A stretch of DNA of 64,000 nucleotides. Origin: Hyphomicrobiales bacterium (GTDB lineage Bacteria > Pseudomonadota > Alphaproteobacteria > Rhizobiales > Xanthobacteraceae). The position numbers were made by a program, and so were the translations under genes. Location of the stretch: the NCBI GenBank assembly GCA_009377755.1, contig WHTM01000003.1:1-64000 (forward strand), in the 5' to 3' direction. The notes beneath the pieces were generated by a model. That model searched no databases. It was not told where the DNA came from and saw only the letters and a list, made by a program, of their open reading frames with translations. Within the stretch, counting starts at the first letter, position 1. The number at the start of each line of letters is the position of its first letter. Positions 42,502 to 51,057 of the stretch are shown one piece after another.

Positions 42502-43611
42502 ATGACTCACAATGGCGGCCTTGCGTTTCTTACCGCTGCGTGCGTGCTGATCGGGTCAAGCGCACAGGCAAAGGAGCTACGCTACAATCTGTTCGACGTG
42601 CCGCGCAGCGCCACCGCACAGGTGATCACCAAATTCTTCGATGACCTGAGGAAGGAGACCAACGGCGACCTGACCACCCGCATCTTTACGGGCGGGCAGT
42701 TGCTGAACGCTCCCGCGACGCTGAAAGGCGTCGGCGACCGCGTGGTCGACGGCGGGTTCGTCGTGCCGAGCCTCAACCAGGGCCAGCTCAAGCACACCAA
42801 CGTCATCCCCGACCTGTTGCCGTTCGTGACCGACTCGCTGGTCGCGGCGGCCGCCGGCGTCGATACGGCCGTGGTCGGCTGCGAAGGGTGCAAGGACGAG
42901 TTCAAGGCCGCCAAGGTGGTTTGGCTCGGCGGCTTCGGGCCCGACCCCTGGCATCTGATGTGCCGCGAGCCGATCACCAAGGCGGACGACCTGAAAGGCC
43001 GCAAAGTGCGCGTCACCGGCGCCTCGCCGACGCGGCTGATCCGGCAGCTCGGCGGTGTGCCGGTGCAACTGCCGCCGACCGAAATCGCCACCGCCTTCCA
43101 AGGCGGACAGATCGACTGCGCCTGCGGTCCGCTGGTGTGGCTAAGGGACTACGCGCTATGGGACGTCGCCAAGTCGGTGGTGGATGCGCCGTTCGGCGTC
43201 TACGGCGGGCTCGGCACGTTCACGTTCAACGCCGACACCTTCGCCTCCTTCACGGCGCCGCAGCGCGCCGCGATGCTGAAGCTGATGCCGGACTCGGTGA
43301 TCAACGGCACGCGCCTGCATCTGCGCTCGGGCGACGAGGCGCGCAAGGGAGCCGCGGCGAAGGGGATTAGTTTCTGGAAGCCGGACGACGAGTTCAAGAA
43401 GCGCGTGACGGAGTTCCGTAAGTCGGAGATCGGCAATTTGACCGCCGACATGAGCAAGCGCGGCGTTGCCAACGCCGAAGCGGTGATCAGGCTGCACCTC
43501 GCCAATATCGACAAGTGGGAAAAGAAGCTCGCCACGATCGGCAACGACCCCGGCCGCCTGATCGAGGAGCTGCGCAAGGAGGTGTATGCCAAGTCGCCGG
43601 TGGGGAAGTAG
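42502..43611 (+). CDS. TRAP transporter periplasmic receptor (DctP-like)
   Basis: 369 aa. Signal peptide MTHNGGLAFLTAACVLIGSSAQA, then LRYNLFDVPRSATAQVITKFFDDLRKETNGDL, and the ligand-binding stretch LKGRKVRVTGASPTRLIRQLGGVPVQLPPTEIATAFQGGQIDCACG. It includes the R-x-x-x-G pocket motif expected of DctP proteins that bind carboxylates. GAGG lies eight bases before ATG 42502. Together with DctQ and DctM it forms a complete TRAP system next to a MetE-like gene. Confidence 0.9.
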   Translation: MTHNGGLAFLTAACVLIGSSAQAKELRYNLFDVPRSATAQVITKFFDDLRKETNGDLTTRIFTGGQLLNAPATLKGVGDRVVDGGFVVPSLNQGQLKHTNVIPDLLPFVTDSLVAAAAGVDTAVVGCEGCKDEFKAAKVVWLGGFGPDPWHLMCREPITKADDLKGRKVRVTGASPTRLIRQLGGVPVQLPPTEIATAFQGGQIDCACGPLVWLRDYALWDVAKSVVDAPFGVYGGLGTFTFNADTFASFTAPQRAAMLKLMPDSVINGTRLHLRSGDEARKGAAAKGISFWKPDDEFKKRVTEFRKSEIGNLTADMSKRGVANAEAVIRLHLANIDKWEKKLATIGNDPGRLIEELRKEVYAKSPVGK

Positions 43612-43624
43612 CGCAGGCCAACCT

Positions 43625-43698
43625 GTGTCCCGGACGCGGTGCAGCATGTAATGCTGCACCGCTGATCCGGGACCCTTCTTCGACGTAACCGGGACACG
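43625..43698. repeat. CGTGTCCCGG palindrome, copy 3
   Basis: GTGTCCCGGACGCGGTGCAGC pairs with GCTGCACCGCTGATCCGGGAC (in pieces), then CCGGGACACG. It fills the gap between convergent genes. On the minus strand it begins four bases after the TAG of the 43703-44671 gene. Confidence 0.75.
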
Positions 43699-43702
43699 AG
43701 CG

Positions 43703-44671
43703 CTACATCAGCAGCACGATCTTGCCGAAGTGCGCGTTCGACCGCATGTGCGCGTGCGCGGCGTGCGCGTCGTCGAGCGGGAAGGTCCGGTCGATCGGCA
43801 GGCGCAGCGCGCCGGCATTGACCGCGTCCCAGATGTCGGCCTGCATGCGCCGCGAAATCTCGCGCACCTCCTCGACGGTGCGGGTGCGGAAGGTGACGCC
43901 GATATAGTCGATGCGCTTGAGCGCGTGCAGGTCGAAGTCGAACTCCGCCTTGGCGCCGCCGAGCCGCCCGACATTGACGATGCGGCCGAGCAGGTCGCAT
44001 GCCTGCATGTTGGCGTTGGCGAGGCTGCCCGAGACCATGTCGACGATCAGGTTGACTCCCGTGCCGCCGGCCGCGGCGCGTACCTGCTCGGGCCAGGTCG
44101 CGTCGCGCGTGTCGATGGCGAGATCGGCGCCGAATTCGGCGAGCCGGGCGCGGCGCCCCTCGTTGGTCGATGAGCCGATCACCAGGCGCGCGCCCTTGAG
44201 CCTGGCGATCTGCAAGCCCATCAGGCCGACGCCGGTGCTGGCGCCCTGGATCAGTACCGCCTCGCCGGATTGCAGCCGGCCGTTGGTGATCAGCGCATCG
44301 TGCATGGTCATCAGCGCGACCGGCAGCGCCGCCGCCTGCCCGAAGCTCATGCCGGCCGGCATCGGCAAGGTGCGGCCCCAATCGGACACCGCATACTCCG
44401 CATAGCCGCCGATGCCCGAGCCCATCACGGACTCCCCAGGACGCACGTGGGCCACATCGGGACCAACCTCGACGACCTCCCCAGACCACTCGAGACCAAT
44501 CGGAAGACCAGGGGTGCCGTGGCCCGGATGGAACGCGCCGCGCGCCGCGGAGAGGTCGGCGCGGTTGAGTCCGGCGGCCCGCACCCGCACCAGCACCTCG
44601 GTGGGTTTCGGCCGCGGCGGCGGCACGTCGCGGACGACAAGGCCCTGTTCGGAGGCAACGGCAGCTTTCAT
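43703..44671 (-). CDS. Zinc-independent quinone-oxidoreductase-like MDR protein
   Basis: 322-aa medium-chain reductase: GLNRADLSAARGAFHP at the N-terminus, GLEWSGEVVEVGPDVAHV, and the nucleotide motif VLIQGASTGVGLMGLQIARLKGARLV. It lacks the structural-zinc cysteines, so it belongs to the NADPH:quinone reductase-like group. It starts 5 bp after the stop of the extradiol dioxygenase gene and is co-transcribed with it, suggesting reduction of a ring-cleavage or quinone intermediate. Stop codon adjoins a palindromic repeat. Confidence 0.9.
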   Translation of the reverse strand: MKAAVASEQGLVVRDVPPPRPKPTEVLVRVRAAGLNRADLSAARGAFHPGHGTPGLPIGLEWSGEVVEVGPDVAHVRPGESVMGSGIGGYAEYAVSDWGRTLPMPAGMSFGQAAALPVALMTMHDALITNGRLQSGEAVLIQGASTGVGLMGLQIARLKGARLVIGSSTNEGRRARLAEFGADLAIDTRDATWPEQVRAAAGGTGVNLIVDMVSGSLANANMQACDLLGRIVNVGRLGGAKAEFDFDLHALKRIDYIGVTFRTRTVEEVREISRRMQADIWDAVNAGALRLPIDRTFPLDDAHAAHAHMRSNAHFGKIVLLM

Positions 44672-44676
44672 CGGGG

Positions 44677-45699
44677 TCAGCCGACCGCCGCCGCCTCGCT
44701 TCCGGCCTGCCTGAGGCTGTCCCACCACGGACAGACGCCGGGCGCGAGCTGATAGTTGCCTTCGATCACCTGCACCGGCTTGCGATATCCCTGTTGCGCC
44801 AAGCCCATGCGCAGTTTGCGGGCATTGTCCTGCGCCTCCTGCGGGAGCCAGGTGCGGTCGTGGCCCCACATGCTCGGGCCTTCCGGGCGTTCCTTGGCGG
44901 CCCAGGAGTCCGGGTCGATCGACCGCGCGCCCCAGCCGTACTCCACCATGAAGGCCGACGGCGTCCAGGTGTAGAACGAGGTCAGGTAGTCGCTGGTGTG
45001 CCGCCCGAGCGTGGTGGCGATACGGCCCTCCTCGGACTGGGCGATGTCGTAGCCCTGTCCCACATCGTCCAGATTGAACAGCTCCATCATCAGGTGATGC
45101 ACGGCGTTCTTGCCGGAACGCACGAAAGCAATACTGTGGTGACGTGGGTTGACGTGGAGGAAATACGCCTCGAACGGATGCGTGTAGTAGTCGCTAAGGT
45201 GGAAGCCGAGGACGTCCTGGTAGAACGCCATCATTTCCTCGACGCGCTCCACGTGCAGCACCACGTGGCCCAAGCCCAGCGGACCGGTGCGGAAGCCCGA
45301 GATCGAGCGGCCGGGGATGAACGGCTCTGTCGTCGTCTCGGCGCCGTGGAACACTTCGACGCGGTTACCGAGCGGATCGTTGAGCACGATCAGGTCCGTG
45401 ACGCGGCGCTCGTAGGCCAGCGCCCGCGAGCCGCGCGCGAACGTGATGCCACGGGCCTCGAGCTTCGCTGCGAGCGCATCGAGCGCGGCGGCATCCGCCA
45501 CCTCCCAGCCGAAATAGGAAATGCCTTCGCCTCCGTCCGCGTCGACGATCAGGCGCTGCTTGCGGTCGTCCATGCGGAACGCCAGCGTCGAGCGGCTCTT
45601 GTCGGTACGTTGCAGCCCGAGCAGGCCGGTTCCGTAGGAGGCCCAGTCGCCCAGGTCCTTGGCGCGAATTCCGAGATATCCCAATGCCTGCACGCCCAT
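44677..45699 (-). CDS. Type I (VOC-fold) extradiol dioxygenase
   Basis: 340 aa, two vicinal-oxygen-chelate domains as in BphC-type 2,3-dihydroxybiphenyl dioxygenases. The Fe(II) ligands fall in the C-terminal domain: His145 (GLGHVVLHV), His202 (AVHHLMMEL) and Glu253 (FMVEYGWG). It should cleave a catechol ring outside the hydroxyls. It is unrelated in fold to the LigAB-like enzyme at 10.1-11.2 kb, so the window encodes two different extradiol cleavage systems. GAGG precedes ATG 45699. Operon with the reductase gene downstream. Confidence 0.92.
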   Translation of the reverse strand: MGVQALGYLGIRAKDLGDWASYGTGLLGLQRTDKSRSTLAFRMDDRKQRLIVDADGGEGISYFGWEVADAAALDALAAKLEARGITFARGSRALAYERRVTDLIVLNDPLGNRVEVFHGAETTTEPFIPGRSISGFRTGPLGLGHVVLHVERVEEMMAFYQDVLGFHLSDYYTHPFEAYFLHVNPRHHSIAFVRSGKNAVHHLMMELFNLDDVGQGYDIAQSEEGRIATTLGRHTSDYLTSFYTWTPSAFMVEYGWGARSIDPDSWAAKERPEGPSMWGHDRTWLPQEAQDNARKLRMGLAQQGYRKPVQVIEGNYQLAPGVCPWWDSLRQAGSEAAAVG

Positions 45700-45830
45700 G
45701 GTGCACCTCTTGCTCTGCCGCCGCGACAGCCACGGTAGGACGAAGCTACCGGAAGCCCGGACGTCCGAATGACCCTTCACATATAGGGCGATCCGCGACG
45801 CCAGTCGATCTCTCCACTGTCGTGTATGGA

Positions 45831-45973
45831 CGGCCCCGGGCCTTGAGCCGGGGAGAGCTGGGACCCAGGCAACACCGGCGACCGTTGTTCTGCTGTGGGC
45901 ACGCCTCGTTTCGAGCAGCGAGTGCAGGGGTGCATGGGTCCCGGCGCTCGTGCTACGCACTCGGCCGGGATGA
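45831..45973. repeat. Dispersed palindrome (CCGGGATGAC type), copy 2
   Basis: A compound repeat ending CGGCCGGGATGAC, related to 9941-10068 (GGGACCCAGGC opposite GCATGGGTCCCGG; CTCGTTTCGAGCAGCGAG as an inner hairpin). It occupies most of the 299-bp divergent gap between the dioxygenase gene and the fourth MetE-like gene. Confidence 0.6.
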
Positions 45974-45998
45974 CAGCCGAGTTTTTTCAAGGACGACC

Positions 45999-47120
45999 AT
46001 GCCCGAGCGCACCATACCGCCCTTTCACGCCGACCACGTCGGCAGCCTGATCCGCCCTGACGCGCTGGTCGCGGCGCGCGCGGCGGCCGAGCGCAAGGAG
46101 ATTGGCGAATCCGAACTGCGGCGCATCCAGCAGGACGCCATCCGCGACGTGGTTCGGATGCAGGAATCGCTCGGATTGAAGCTCGCCACCGACGGCGAAT
46201 ACAACCGCGGCGGCTGGCAGCGGGATTTCCTGCTGCGCTTCGCCAACGTGGCCATGATGCCGTCGAAGCTAACGGTCAAGTTCCATTCGCAGGCCGGTAC
46301 GCGCGAGCACAGCCCGCCGTCGATGCAGGTGGTTGGCAAGCTTGCGCGGCCCAAGCCGATCTTCGTCGACGATTTCAAGTTCCTGGTGTCGGTCGCCCAG
46401 GCGACGCCGAAGATCACAATCCCGTCGCCGACCATCCTGCATTTCCGCGGTGGCCGCGAGGCGATCGACGCCAAGGCCTACCCCGACATGGGTGCGTTCT
46501 ACGACGATCTCGCCCGCGTCTATCGCGAGGAGATCGCCGACCTCGCGGCGGCAGGCTGCCGCTACCTGCAGATTGATGAGGTCAATCTCGCCTATCTGTG
46601 CGACCCCGAGCTGCGCCGGCAGGTCTCGAATATCGGCGAGGATCCGGAATCGCTACCGCGGACCTATGCCAAGCTGCTCAACGACACCATATCCGGCTGC
46701 CCCGACGGCATGACCGTGTGCATGCATCTCTGCCGCGGCAATTTCGCCGGCGCCTGGGTGGCGGAAGGCGGCTACGACGCGATCGCCGACCTGCTGTTCA
46801 ATGCGATCGACGTCGACGGGTATTTCCTGGAATACGACAGCGTGCGCGCCGGCGGCTTCGAGCCGCTGCGGTTCCTGCCGAAGGGCAAGACCGCCGTGCT
46901 CGGACTGGTCACCACCAAGAGCGACGCGCTGGAACGCAAGGACGAAATTAAGCGCCGCATCGAGGAGGCGAGCCGCTATGCGCCGATCGAACAGCTTGCG
47001 CTGAGCCCGCAATGCGGTTTCGAGAGCGGCATCGGCGGCAAGGCGATGACGCTCGAACGCGAGATCGACAAGCTGCGGCTGGTGGTCGAGACGGCGCGGG
47101 AGGTGTGGGGATCGCCATGA
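45999..47120 (+). CDS. Core MetE-like zinc methyltransferase homologue (paralogue 4)
   Basis: 373 aa. It opens with FHADHVGSLIRPDALVAARAAAE; the zinc site is His243 and Cys245 (CMHLCRGNFAG), Glu278 (LEYDSVRAG) and Cys339 (SPQCGFESG). Same subgroup as the 39251 paralogue, sharing ITIPSPT and LPKGKTAVLGLVTTKSD. AAGGA lies upstream of the ATG at 45999. It is divergent from a ring-cleaving dioxygenase. Its recurrence beside aromatic genes suggests a role in handling methyl groups from methoxylated or methylated substrates; inference only. Confidence 0.88.
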   Translation: MPERTIPPFHADHVGSLIRPDALVAARAAAERKEIGESELRRIQQDAIRDVVRMQESLGLKLATDGEYNRGGWQRDFLLRFANVAMMPSKLTVKFHSQAGTREHSPPSMQVVGKLARPKPIFVDDFKFLVSVAQATPKITIPSPTILHFRGGREAIDAKAYPDMGAFYDDLARVYREEIADLAAAGCRYLQIDEVNLAYLCDPELRRQVSNIGEDPESLPRTYAKLLNDTISGCPDGMTVCMHLCRGNFAGAWVAEGGYDAIADLLFNAIDVDGYFLEYDSVRAGGFEPLRFLPKGKTAVLGLVTTKSDALERKDEIKRRIEEASRYAPIEQLALSPQCGFESGIGGKAMTLEREIDKLRLVVETAREVWGSP

Positions 47121-47198
47121 CGCTGGGTCGATTGCGCCGCGGCAAAGCCTGGCATCCTCACGTCGGCTTGTTGGGTAAACTCACGGGTAGCGGTTGAG

Positions 47199-47330
47199 TT
47201 GCGGTCCGGGGGGCCAAGGCGTGACATTGCCGAGACTCGTTACGCGAGAAGTGGCGATATTCGGATCGCGTATCAGGTCCTGGGACATGGCCCGATGGAC
47301 CTGGTCTTCGTTCCGGGCTTCATCCCGATT
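47199..47330 (+). pseudogene. N-terminal remnant of an alpha/beta hydrolase (cyclase-fused type)
   Basis: One frame reads [29 protein letters not shown], the first strands of the alpha/beta hydrolase domain found in proteins that also carry an adenylate-cyclase domain (the family's usual start is close to T-RYA-SGD-IAYQV). Nothing of the nucleophile elbow or cyclase domain follows, and the frame becomes unrelated after about 47330. The 418-bp gap 47121-47538 holds only this relic. Confidence 0.55.
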
Positions 47331-47538
47331 CGGGACGGCGCTCGGCAAGATCGATGCGCGTCAGACATGGGAACTCGAACCGCATGTCGTCTCCGGTTCG
47401 TCTCAATGGGAGGTTACGGGTCCTCTGACCGGCAGGCGCGACGAGGGCCGCGAGCCGGTGGTCAGCCGACATGAAAGCGGGGTATGGGTAGGCTGAGCGC
47501 GGGAGGCGTGAGGATCGGCGTGATGCCGAGGCGGTAGC

Positions 47539-48465
47539 ATGCCGGACACAACGAAGCAGCCGATCATCGCGCTCACCGGCGCCACGGGCTTCATCGGCCA
47601 GCACCTGCTGCGCGAACTGCCGAAGCGCGGCTATCGGCTGCGCGTGCTGCTGCGCCGGCCCAGCGCGGTCCCGCTCGACTGTGCGAGCGCGGTGGTCGGC
47701 GATCTCGCCCGTCCGCAGAACATGTCGGAGGCGCTCGCCGACGCCGATGCCGTCATCCATTCGGCCGGTATCGCGCATGCCATGTCGGGCGTACCGGAGG
47801 ATGATTACCGGGCGTTCAACACCGAGAGCACGATTGCCTTGGCGCGGGCGGCGCAGCGCGCCGGTGTCCGGCGGCTCGTGTTCCTGTCGTCGATCCGCGC
47901 ACAGTGCGGCCCAACCGCGGACCGCATCCAGACCGAAGACTTGGAGCCGCAACCGACCGATCCCTATGGCCGCTCGAAGCTGGCGGCAGAACAGGGACTC
48001 GCCGAACTCGGGCTCGACTGGGTCGCGCTGCGGCCGGTGGTCGTCTACGGGCCGGGCGTGAAAGGCAACATCGCCAGCCTGCTGCGGCTTGCACGGCTGC
48101 CTTACCCATTGCCGCTCGGGGGCCTGAAGGCGCGGCGGTCGCTGCTGTCGGTCGATAACCTGGCTGCGGCGATCGATTGCGTGCTGGCGGCATCGGGACC
48201 GTTGCGCCGCCCGCTGATCGTGGCCGATCCCGAGCCGCTGGCCCTCGCCGAGATGATTGTTGCGATGCGCAATGGGCTCGGTCGGCGGCCCGGTCTGTTT
48301 CCCATGCCCGAGGCGTTGTTGCAGGCCATATGCGGCGCGGCCGGACACGCGGATCTTTACCGCCGGGTCGCAGGTCCGCTGGTGGCCGATGCGTCAGCCT
48401 TGCGCGGTCTCGGCTGGGTCCCGACCGTTGCGACGCAAGCAGGGCTGGCCGCGCTGATGCGCTAG
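47539..48465 (+). CDS. NAD-dependent epimerase/dehydratase family protein (extended SDR)
   Basis: 308 aa. Cofactor motif IALTGATGFIGQHLLRELPKRGYRLRVLLRRP, DADAVIHSAGIAHAM and catalytic YGRSKLAAEQ (Y-x-x-x-K). UDP-glucose-4-epimerase or complex-I NDUFA9-like proteins are relatives; the substrate is unknown. GAGG lies seven bases before the ATG. Its TAG stop is the CTAG end of a palindromic repeat, suggesting that the repeat arrived at, or trimmed, the 3' end. Confidence 0.88.
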   Translation: MPDTTKQPIIALTGATGFIGQHLLRELPKRGYRLRVLLRRPSAVPLDCASAVVGDLARPQNMSEALADADAVIHSAGIAHAMSGVPEDDYRAFNTESTIALARAAQRAGVRRLVFLSSIRAQCGPTADRIQTEDLEPQPTDPYGRSKLAAEQGLAELGLDWVALRPVVVYGPGVKGNIASLLRLARLPYPLPLGGLKARRSLLSVDNLAAAIDCVLAASGPLRRPLIVADPEPLALAEMIVAMRNGLGRRPGLFPMPEALLQAICGAAGHADLYRRVAGPLVADASALRGLGWVPTVATQAGLAALMR

Positions 48466-48532
48466 TGTCCCGAATTCGAAGTTCGTCCCATCCTGCGGCA
48501 CTCTCTGAGCGAACTTCGAATTCGAAGGACAC
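48462..48532. repeat. GAAGTTC-core palindrome, copy 4
   Basis: CTAGTGTCCCGAATTCGAAG (then TTCG) faces CGAACTTCGAATTCGAAGGACAC (in pieces) over about 27 bases. The CTAG contains the stop codon of the epimerase-like gene. Another copy follows 17 bases later. Confidence 0.85.
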
Positions 48533-48548
48533 CGGCAACGTATTGATT

Positions 48549-48624
48549 CTAGTGTCGCTTTGATTCGGAAGTTCGCTTCGGAGCAAGCCTTGCACTCAAG
48601 CGAACTTCCGAATCGCGACACTGG
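48549..48624. repeat. GAAGTTC-core palindrome, copy 5
   Basis: CTAGTGTCGCTTTGATTCGG (then AAGTTCGCTT) pairs with AAGCGAACTTCCGAATCGCG (then ACACTGG). Two family members in tandem occupy the 294-bp gap before the heme/beta-propeller gene. Confidence 0.85.
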
Positions 48625-48759
48625 TTGGCGCTAGAAGGGAATGGACTGCGGATTGGAGTCGGTCCAAAATCAGCCTGAACGCGTTCGGCTCCGCCCTACC
48701 GCTCTTGCCCAAGTCAACTGGGGCGCCGGTCATCCGAGACGCGACGGGAGGAGGATGTC

Positions 48760-50913
48760 ATGACTGCGACACGTCAACTGTATGCCGGCGTTGCGGCGAT
48801 TGCCGTTGCGCTATGTCTGCCCGGCGCTCCGGCGCCGGTCCTGGCGCAACAAAGCGGCGCGGCCGCGGTGCAGATCGACGGCAACGACATCGGCGGCGTC
48901 GTGCGCGGACCGAACGGGCCGGAGGCCGGCGTCTGGGTGATCGCAGAGACCACCGATCTTCCGACGCGCTACATCAAGAGCGTCGTCACCGACGACCAGG
49001 GCCGTTACGTCATCCCCGATCTGCCAACGGCAAACTATCAGGTCTGGGTGCGCGGCTACGGGCTTGTCGATTCGCCCAGGATGCGCGCGACGCCGGGCAA
49101 GACCATCAATCACACCGCGGTACCGGCGCCGAACGAGGCGGCGGCGGCGCATTACTATCCGGCGATCTACTGGTACACGATGATGAAGCTCCCGCCGGAG
49201 AAGGACTTCGGCGGCTCGACCGACATCCCGAAGAACATCACGCGCGACATCTGGCGCCAGCGCATGAGCAATGTCGACTGCGTCGGCTGCCATCAACTCG
49301 GCCAGGCATCGACACGGACGATCCCGGCGCAACTGGGCGAGTTCAAGTCGGGCGAGGAGGCGTGGATCCGCCGCGTCGCCTCCGGGCAATGGGGCGAGGC
49401 GATGACGAATCGACTCGCCGGCCAGCTCGGCGGCGTGCCGTACAAGTATTTCGGCGATTGGACCGACCGCGTCGCCAAGGGCGAGTTGCCGAAGCACAAG
49501 CCGCCGCGCCCGCAGGGCATCGAGCGCAATATCGTCGTCACCGCGTGGGAATGGTCCACGCCGGACAAGTATCTCCACGACCTGATCTCGTCGGATCGGC
49601 GCAACCCTACGGTCAATGCCTACGGCCCGCTCTACGGCGCGCCGGAGTATTCGACCGACAACATGCCGATCCTCGACCCGAAGACGCACACGGTGTCGCA
49701 CTTCAAGATGCCGGTGGCCGATCCCAACATGCCGCTGTCGCTTGGGCCCGGCCACGCCGCCACGGTCAAGCCGACCGCACCGTCGCCCTACTGGGGTGAC
49801 GTGCAGCTCTGGGACACCAGGGCCAACCAGCACAACGCCATGTTCGACAAGAAGGGCCGGGTGTGGCTCGCGGCGTCCGTGCGGGGTCGCCCGAATCCGG
49901 CGTTCTGCAAGAAGGGCTCGGACCATCCCTCGGCCAAGGTGTTCCCGCTCGACATGAGCAGCCGGCAGGTCGCAGTGTTCGATCCGAAGACCCAGAAGTA
50001 CGACTTCGTCGACACCTGCTTTGGCACCCATCACCCGCAGTTCGGCTACGACGCCGACGATACGCTGTGGCTCTCCGGCACCGGCCAGGTCGCCGGCTGG
50101 GTCAACACGAAGGTATGGGACGAAACCCATGATGCGCAGAAGGCGCAGGGCTGGGCGCCGTTTGTGCTCGACAGTAACGGCAACGACAAGCTCGATGAGT
50201 TCGCCCAGCCGGGCAAGCCGGAGGCGGGCAAGGACATGCGCTTCAACCCGGGTTCCGGCCCGTACGCGGTGATGCCGCATCCGACCGACGGCTCGATCTG
50301 GTACACCTCCGGCGTGTTTGGGGGCAGGCCGGGTTTCCTGCGCTTCGACCCGAAGACGAAGCTCAGCGAATTCTACGCCGTGCCGAAGGAAGCCATCGGC
50401 CTGCGTGGCGGCGATATCGGCAAGGACGGCGTGGTCTATGGCTCCGGTTCGGCCGGCCACCTGATCGCCTTCGATCGGCGCAAGTGCAAGGCTCCGCTCA
50501 GCGGGCCGAACGCGACCGGCAACCACTGTCCGGAGGGCTTCACGCTCCACAAGTATCCGGGGCCCGGCTTTGAGGGCACCGGCAATAGCAGCGCCGAGGC
50601 GAGCTACTACACCTGGGTCGACCATCACAACACGGTGGGGCTCGGCGAGAACGTTCCGATCTCGACCGCCAACCTCCAGGACGGCTTCGTCGGCTTTAAG
50701 GACGGGCAGATGATCCTGATGCGTGTGCCGTACCCGATGGGCTTCTACGCCAAGGGTCTCGACGGGCGCATCGACGATCCGAACGCCGGCTGGAAGGGCC
50801 GCGGCCTGTGGAGCGCCAGCGGCGACCGCACACCCTGGCTCAACGAGTTCGGCAAGGGTGCGCGCCCGCTGGCCGTGCACATCCAGGTGCGGCCGGATCC
50901 GCTGGCGAGGTAA
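48760..50913 (+). CDS. Secreted one-heme beta-propeller protein with N-terminal regulatory-like domain
   Basis: 717 aa. Signal peptide MTATRQLYAGVAAIAVALCL...VLAQ; a carboxypeptidase-regulatory-like (Ig/transthyretin-type) domain at about 42-118 (GVVRGPNGPEAGVWVIAETTDL...YVIPDLPTANYQVWVRGYG); one c-type heme site CVGCH (Cys174, Cys177, His178); then a region of about 450 aa with repeated propeller-like blades (AVFDPKTQKYDFVDT, LWLSGTGQVAGW, SIWYTSGVFGGRPGFLRFDPKTKLSEFY) as in Vgb lyases or quinoproteins. Probably a periplasmic redox enzyme; substrate unknown. GGGAGGAGG precedes the ATG. It leads an operon with two membrane proteins and a small relative of its own N-terminal domain. Confidence 0.85.
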   Translation: MTATRQLYAGVAAIAVALCLPGAPAPVLAQQSGAAAVQIDGNDIGGVVRGPNGPEAGVWVIAETTDLPTRYIKSVVTDDQGRYVIPDLPTANYQVWVRGYGLVDSPRMRATPGKTINHTAVPAPNEAAAAHYYPAIYWYTMMKLPPEKDFGGSTDIPKNITRDIWRQRMSNVDCVGCHQLGQASTRTIPAQLGEFKSGEEAWIRRVASGQWGEAMTNRLAGQLGGVPYKYFGDWTDRVAKGELPKHKPPRPQGIERNIVVTAWEWSTPDKYLHDLISSDRRNPTVNAYGPLYGAPEYSTDNMPILDPKTHTVSHFKMPVADPNMPLSLGPGHAATVKPTAPSPYWGDVQLWDTRANQHNAMFDKKGRVWLAASVRGRPNPAFCKKGSDHPSAKVFPLDMSSRQVAVFDPKTQKYDFVDTCFGTHHPQFGYDADDTLWLSGTGQVAGWVNTKVWDETHDAQKAQGWAPFVLDSNGNDKLDEFAQPGKPEAGKDMRFNPGSGPYAVMPHPTDGSIWYTSGVFGGRPGFLRFDPKTKLSEFYAVPKEAIGLRGGDIGKDGVVYGSGSAGHLIAFDRRKCKAPLSGPNATGNHCPEGFTLHKYPGPGFEGTGNSSAEASYYTWVDHHNTVGLGENVPISTANLQDGFVGFKDGQMILMRVPYPMGFYAKGLDGRIDDPNAGWKGRGLWSASGDRTPWLNEFGKGARPLAVHIQVRPDPLAR

Positions 50914-50942
50914 GCGGATCGGCCGCAACCGACTTGCGAAAA

Positions 50943-50962
50943 GGGGCGGCGCACGCCGCCCC
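50943..50962. terminator. GC-rich hairpin after the beta-propeller gene
   Basis: GGGGCGGCG and CGCCGCCCC form a strong stem with a very short loop 29 bp after the stop codon. There is no T-tract; it may attenuate transcription into the membrane-protein genes. Confidence 0.45.
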
Positions 50963-51057
50963 CGCATCATGCGAAGACACAGTGGTGCCAGCCAAAAGAC
51001 GCGAAGTGACAGATCGCGCCTGAGCCAACCTTGCCACGGCTTGACCGGGAGAAGCCG

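Noticed and set aside
48811-50970. 719-aa minus-strand ORF opposite the beta-propeller gene
   Set aside because: Antisense shadow: the sense strand has a signal peptide, a heme motif and a strong ribosome-binding site, while this frame has no recognisable domain.
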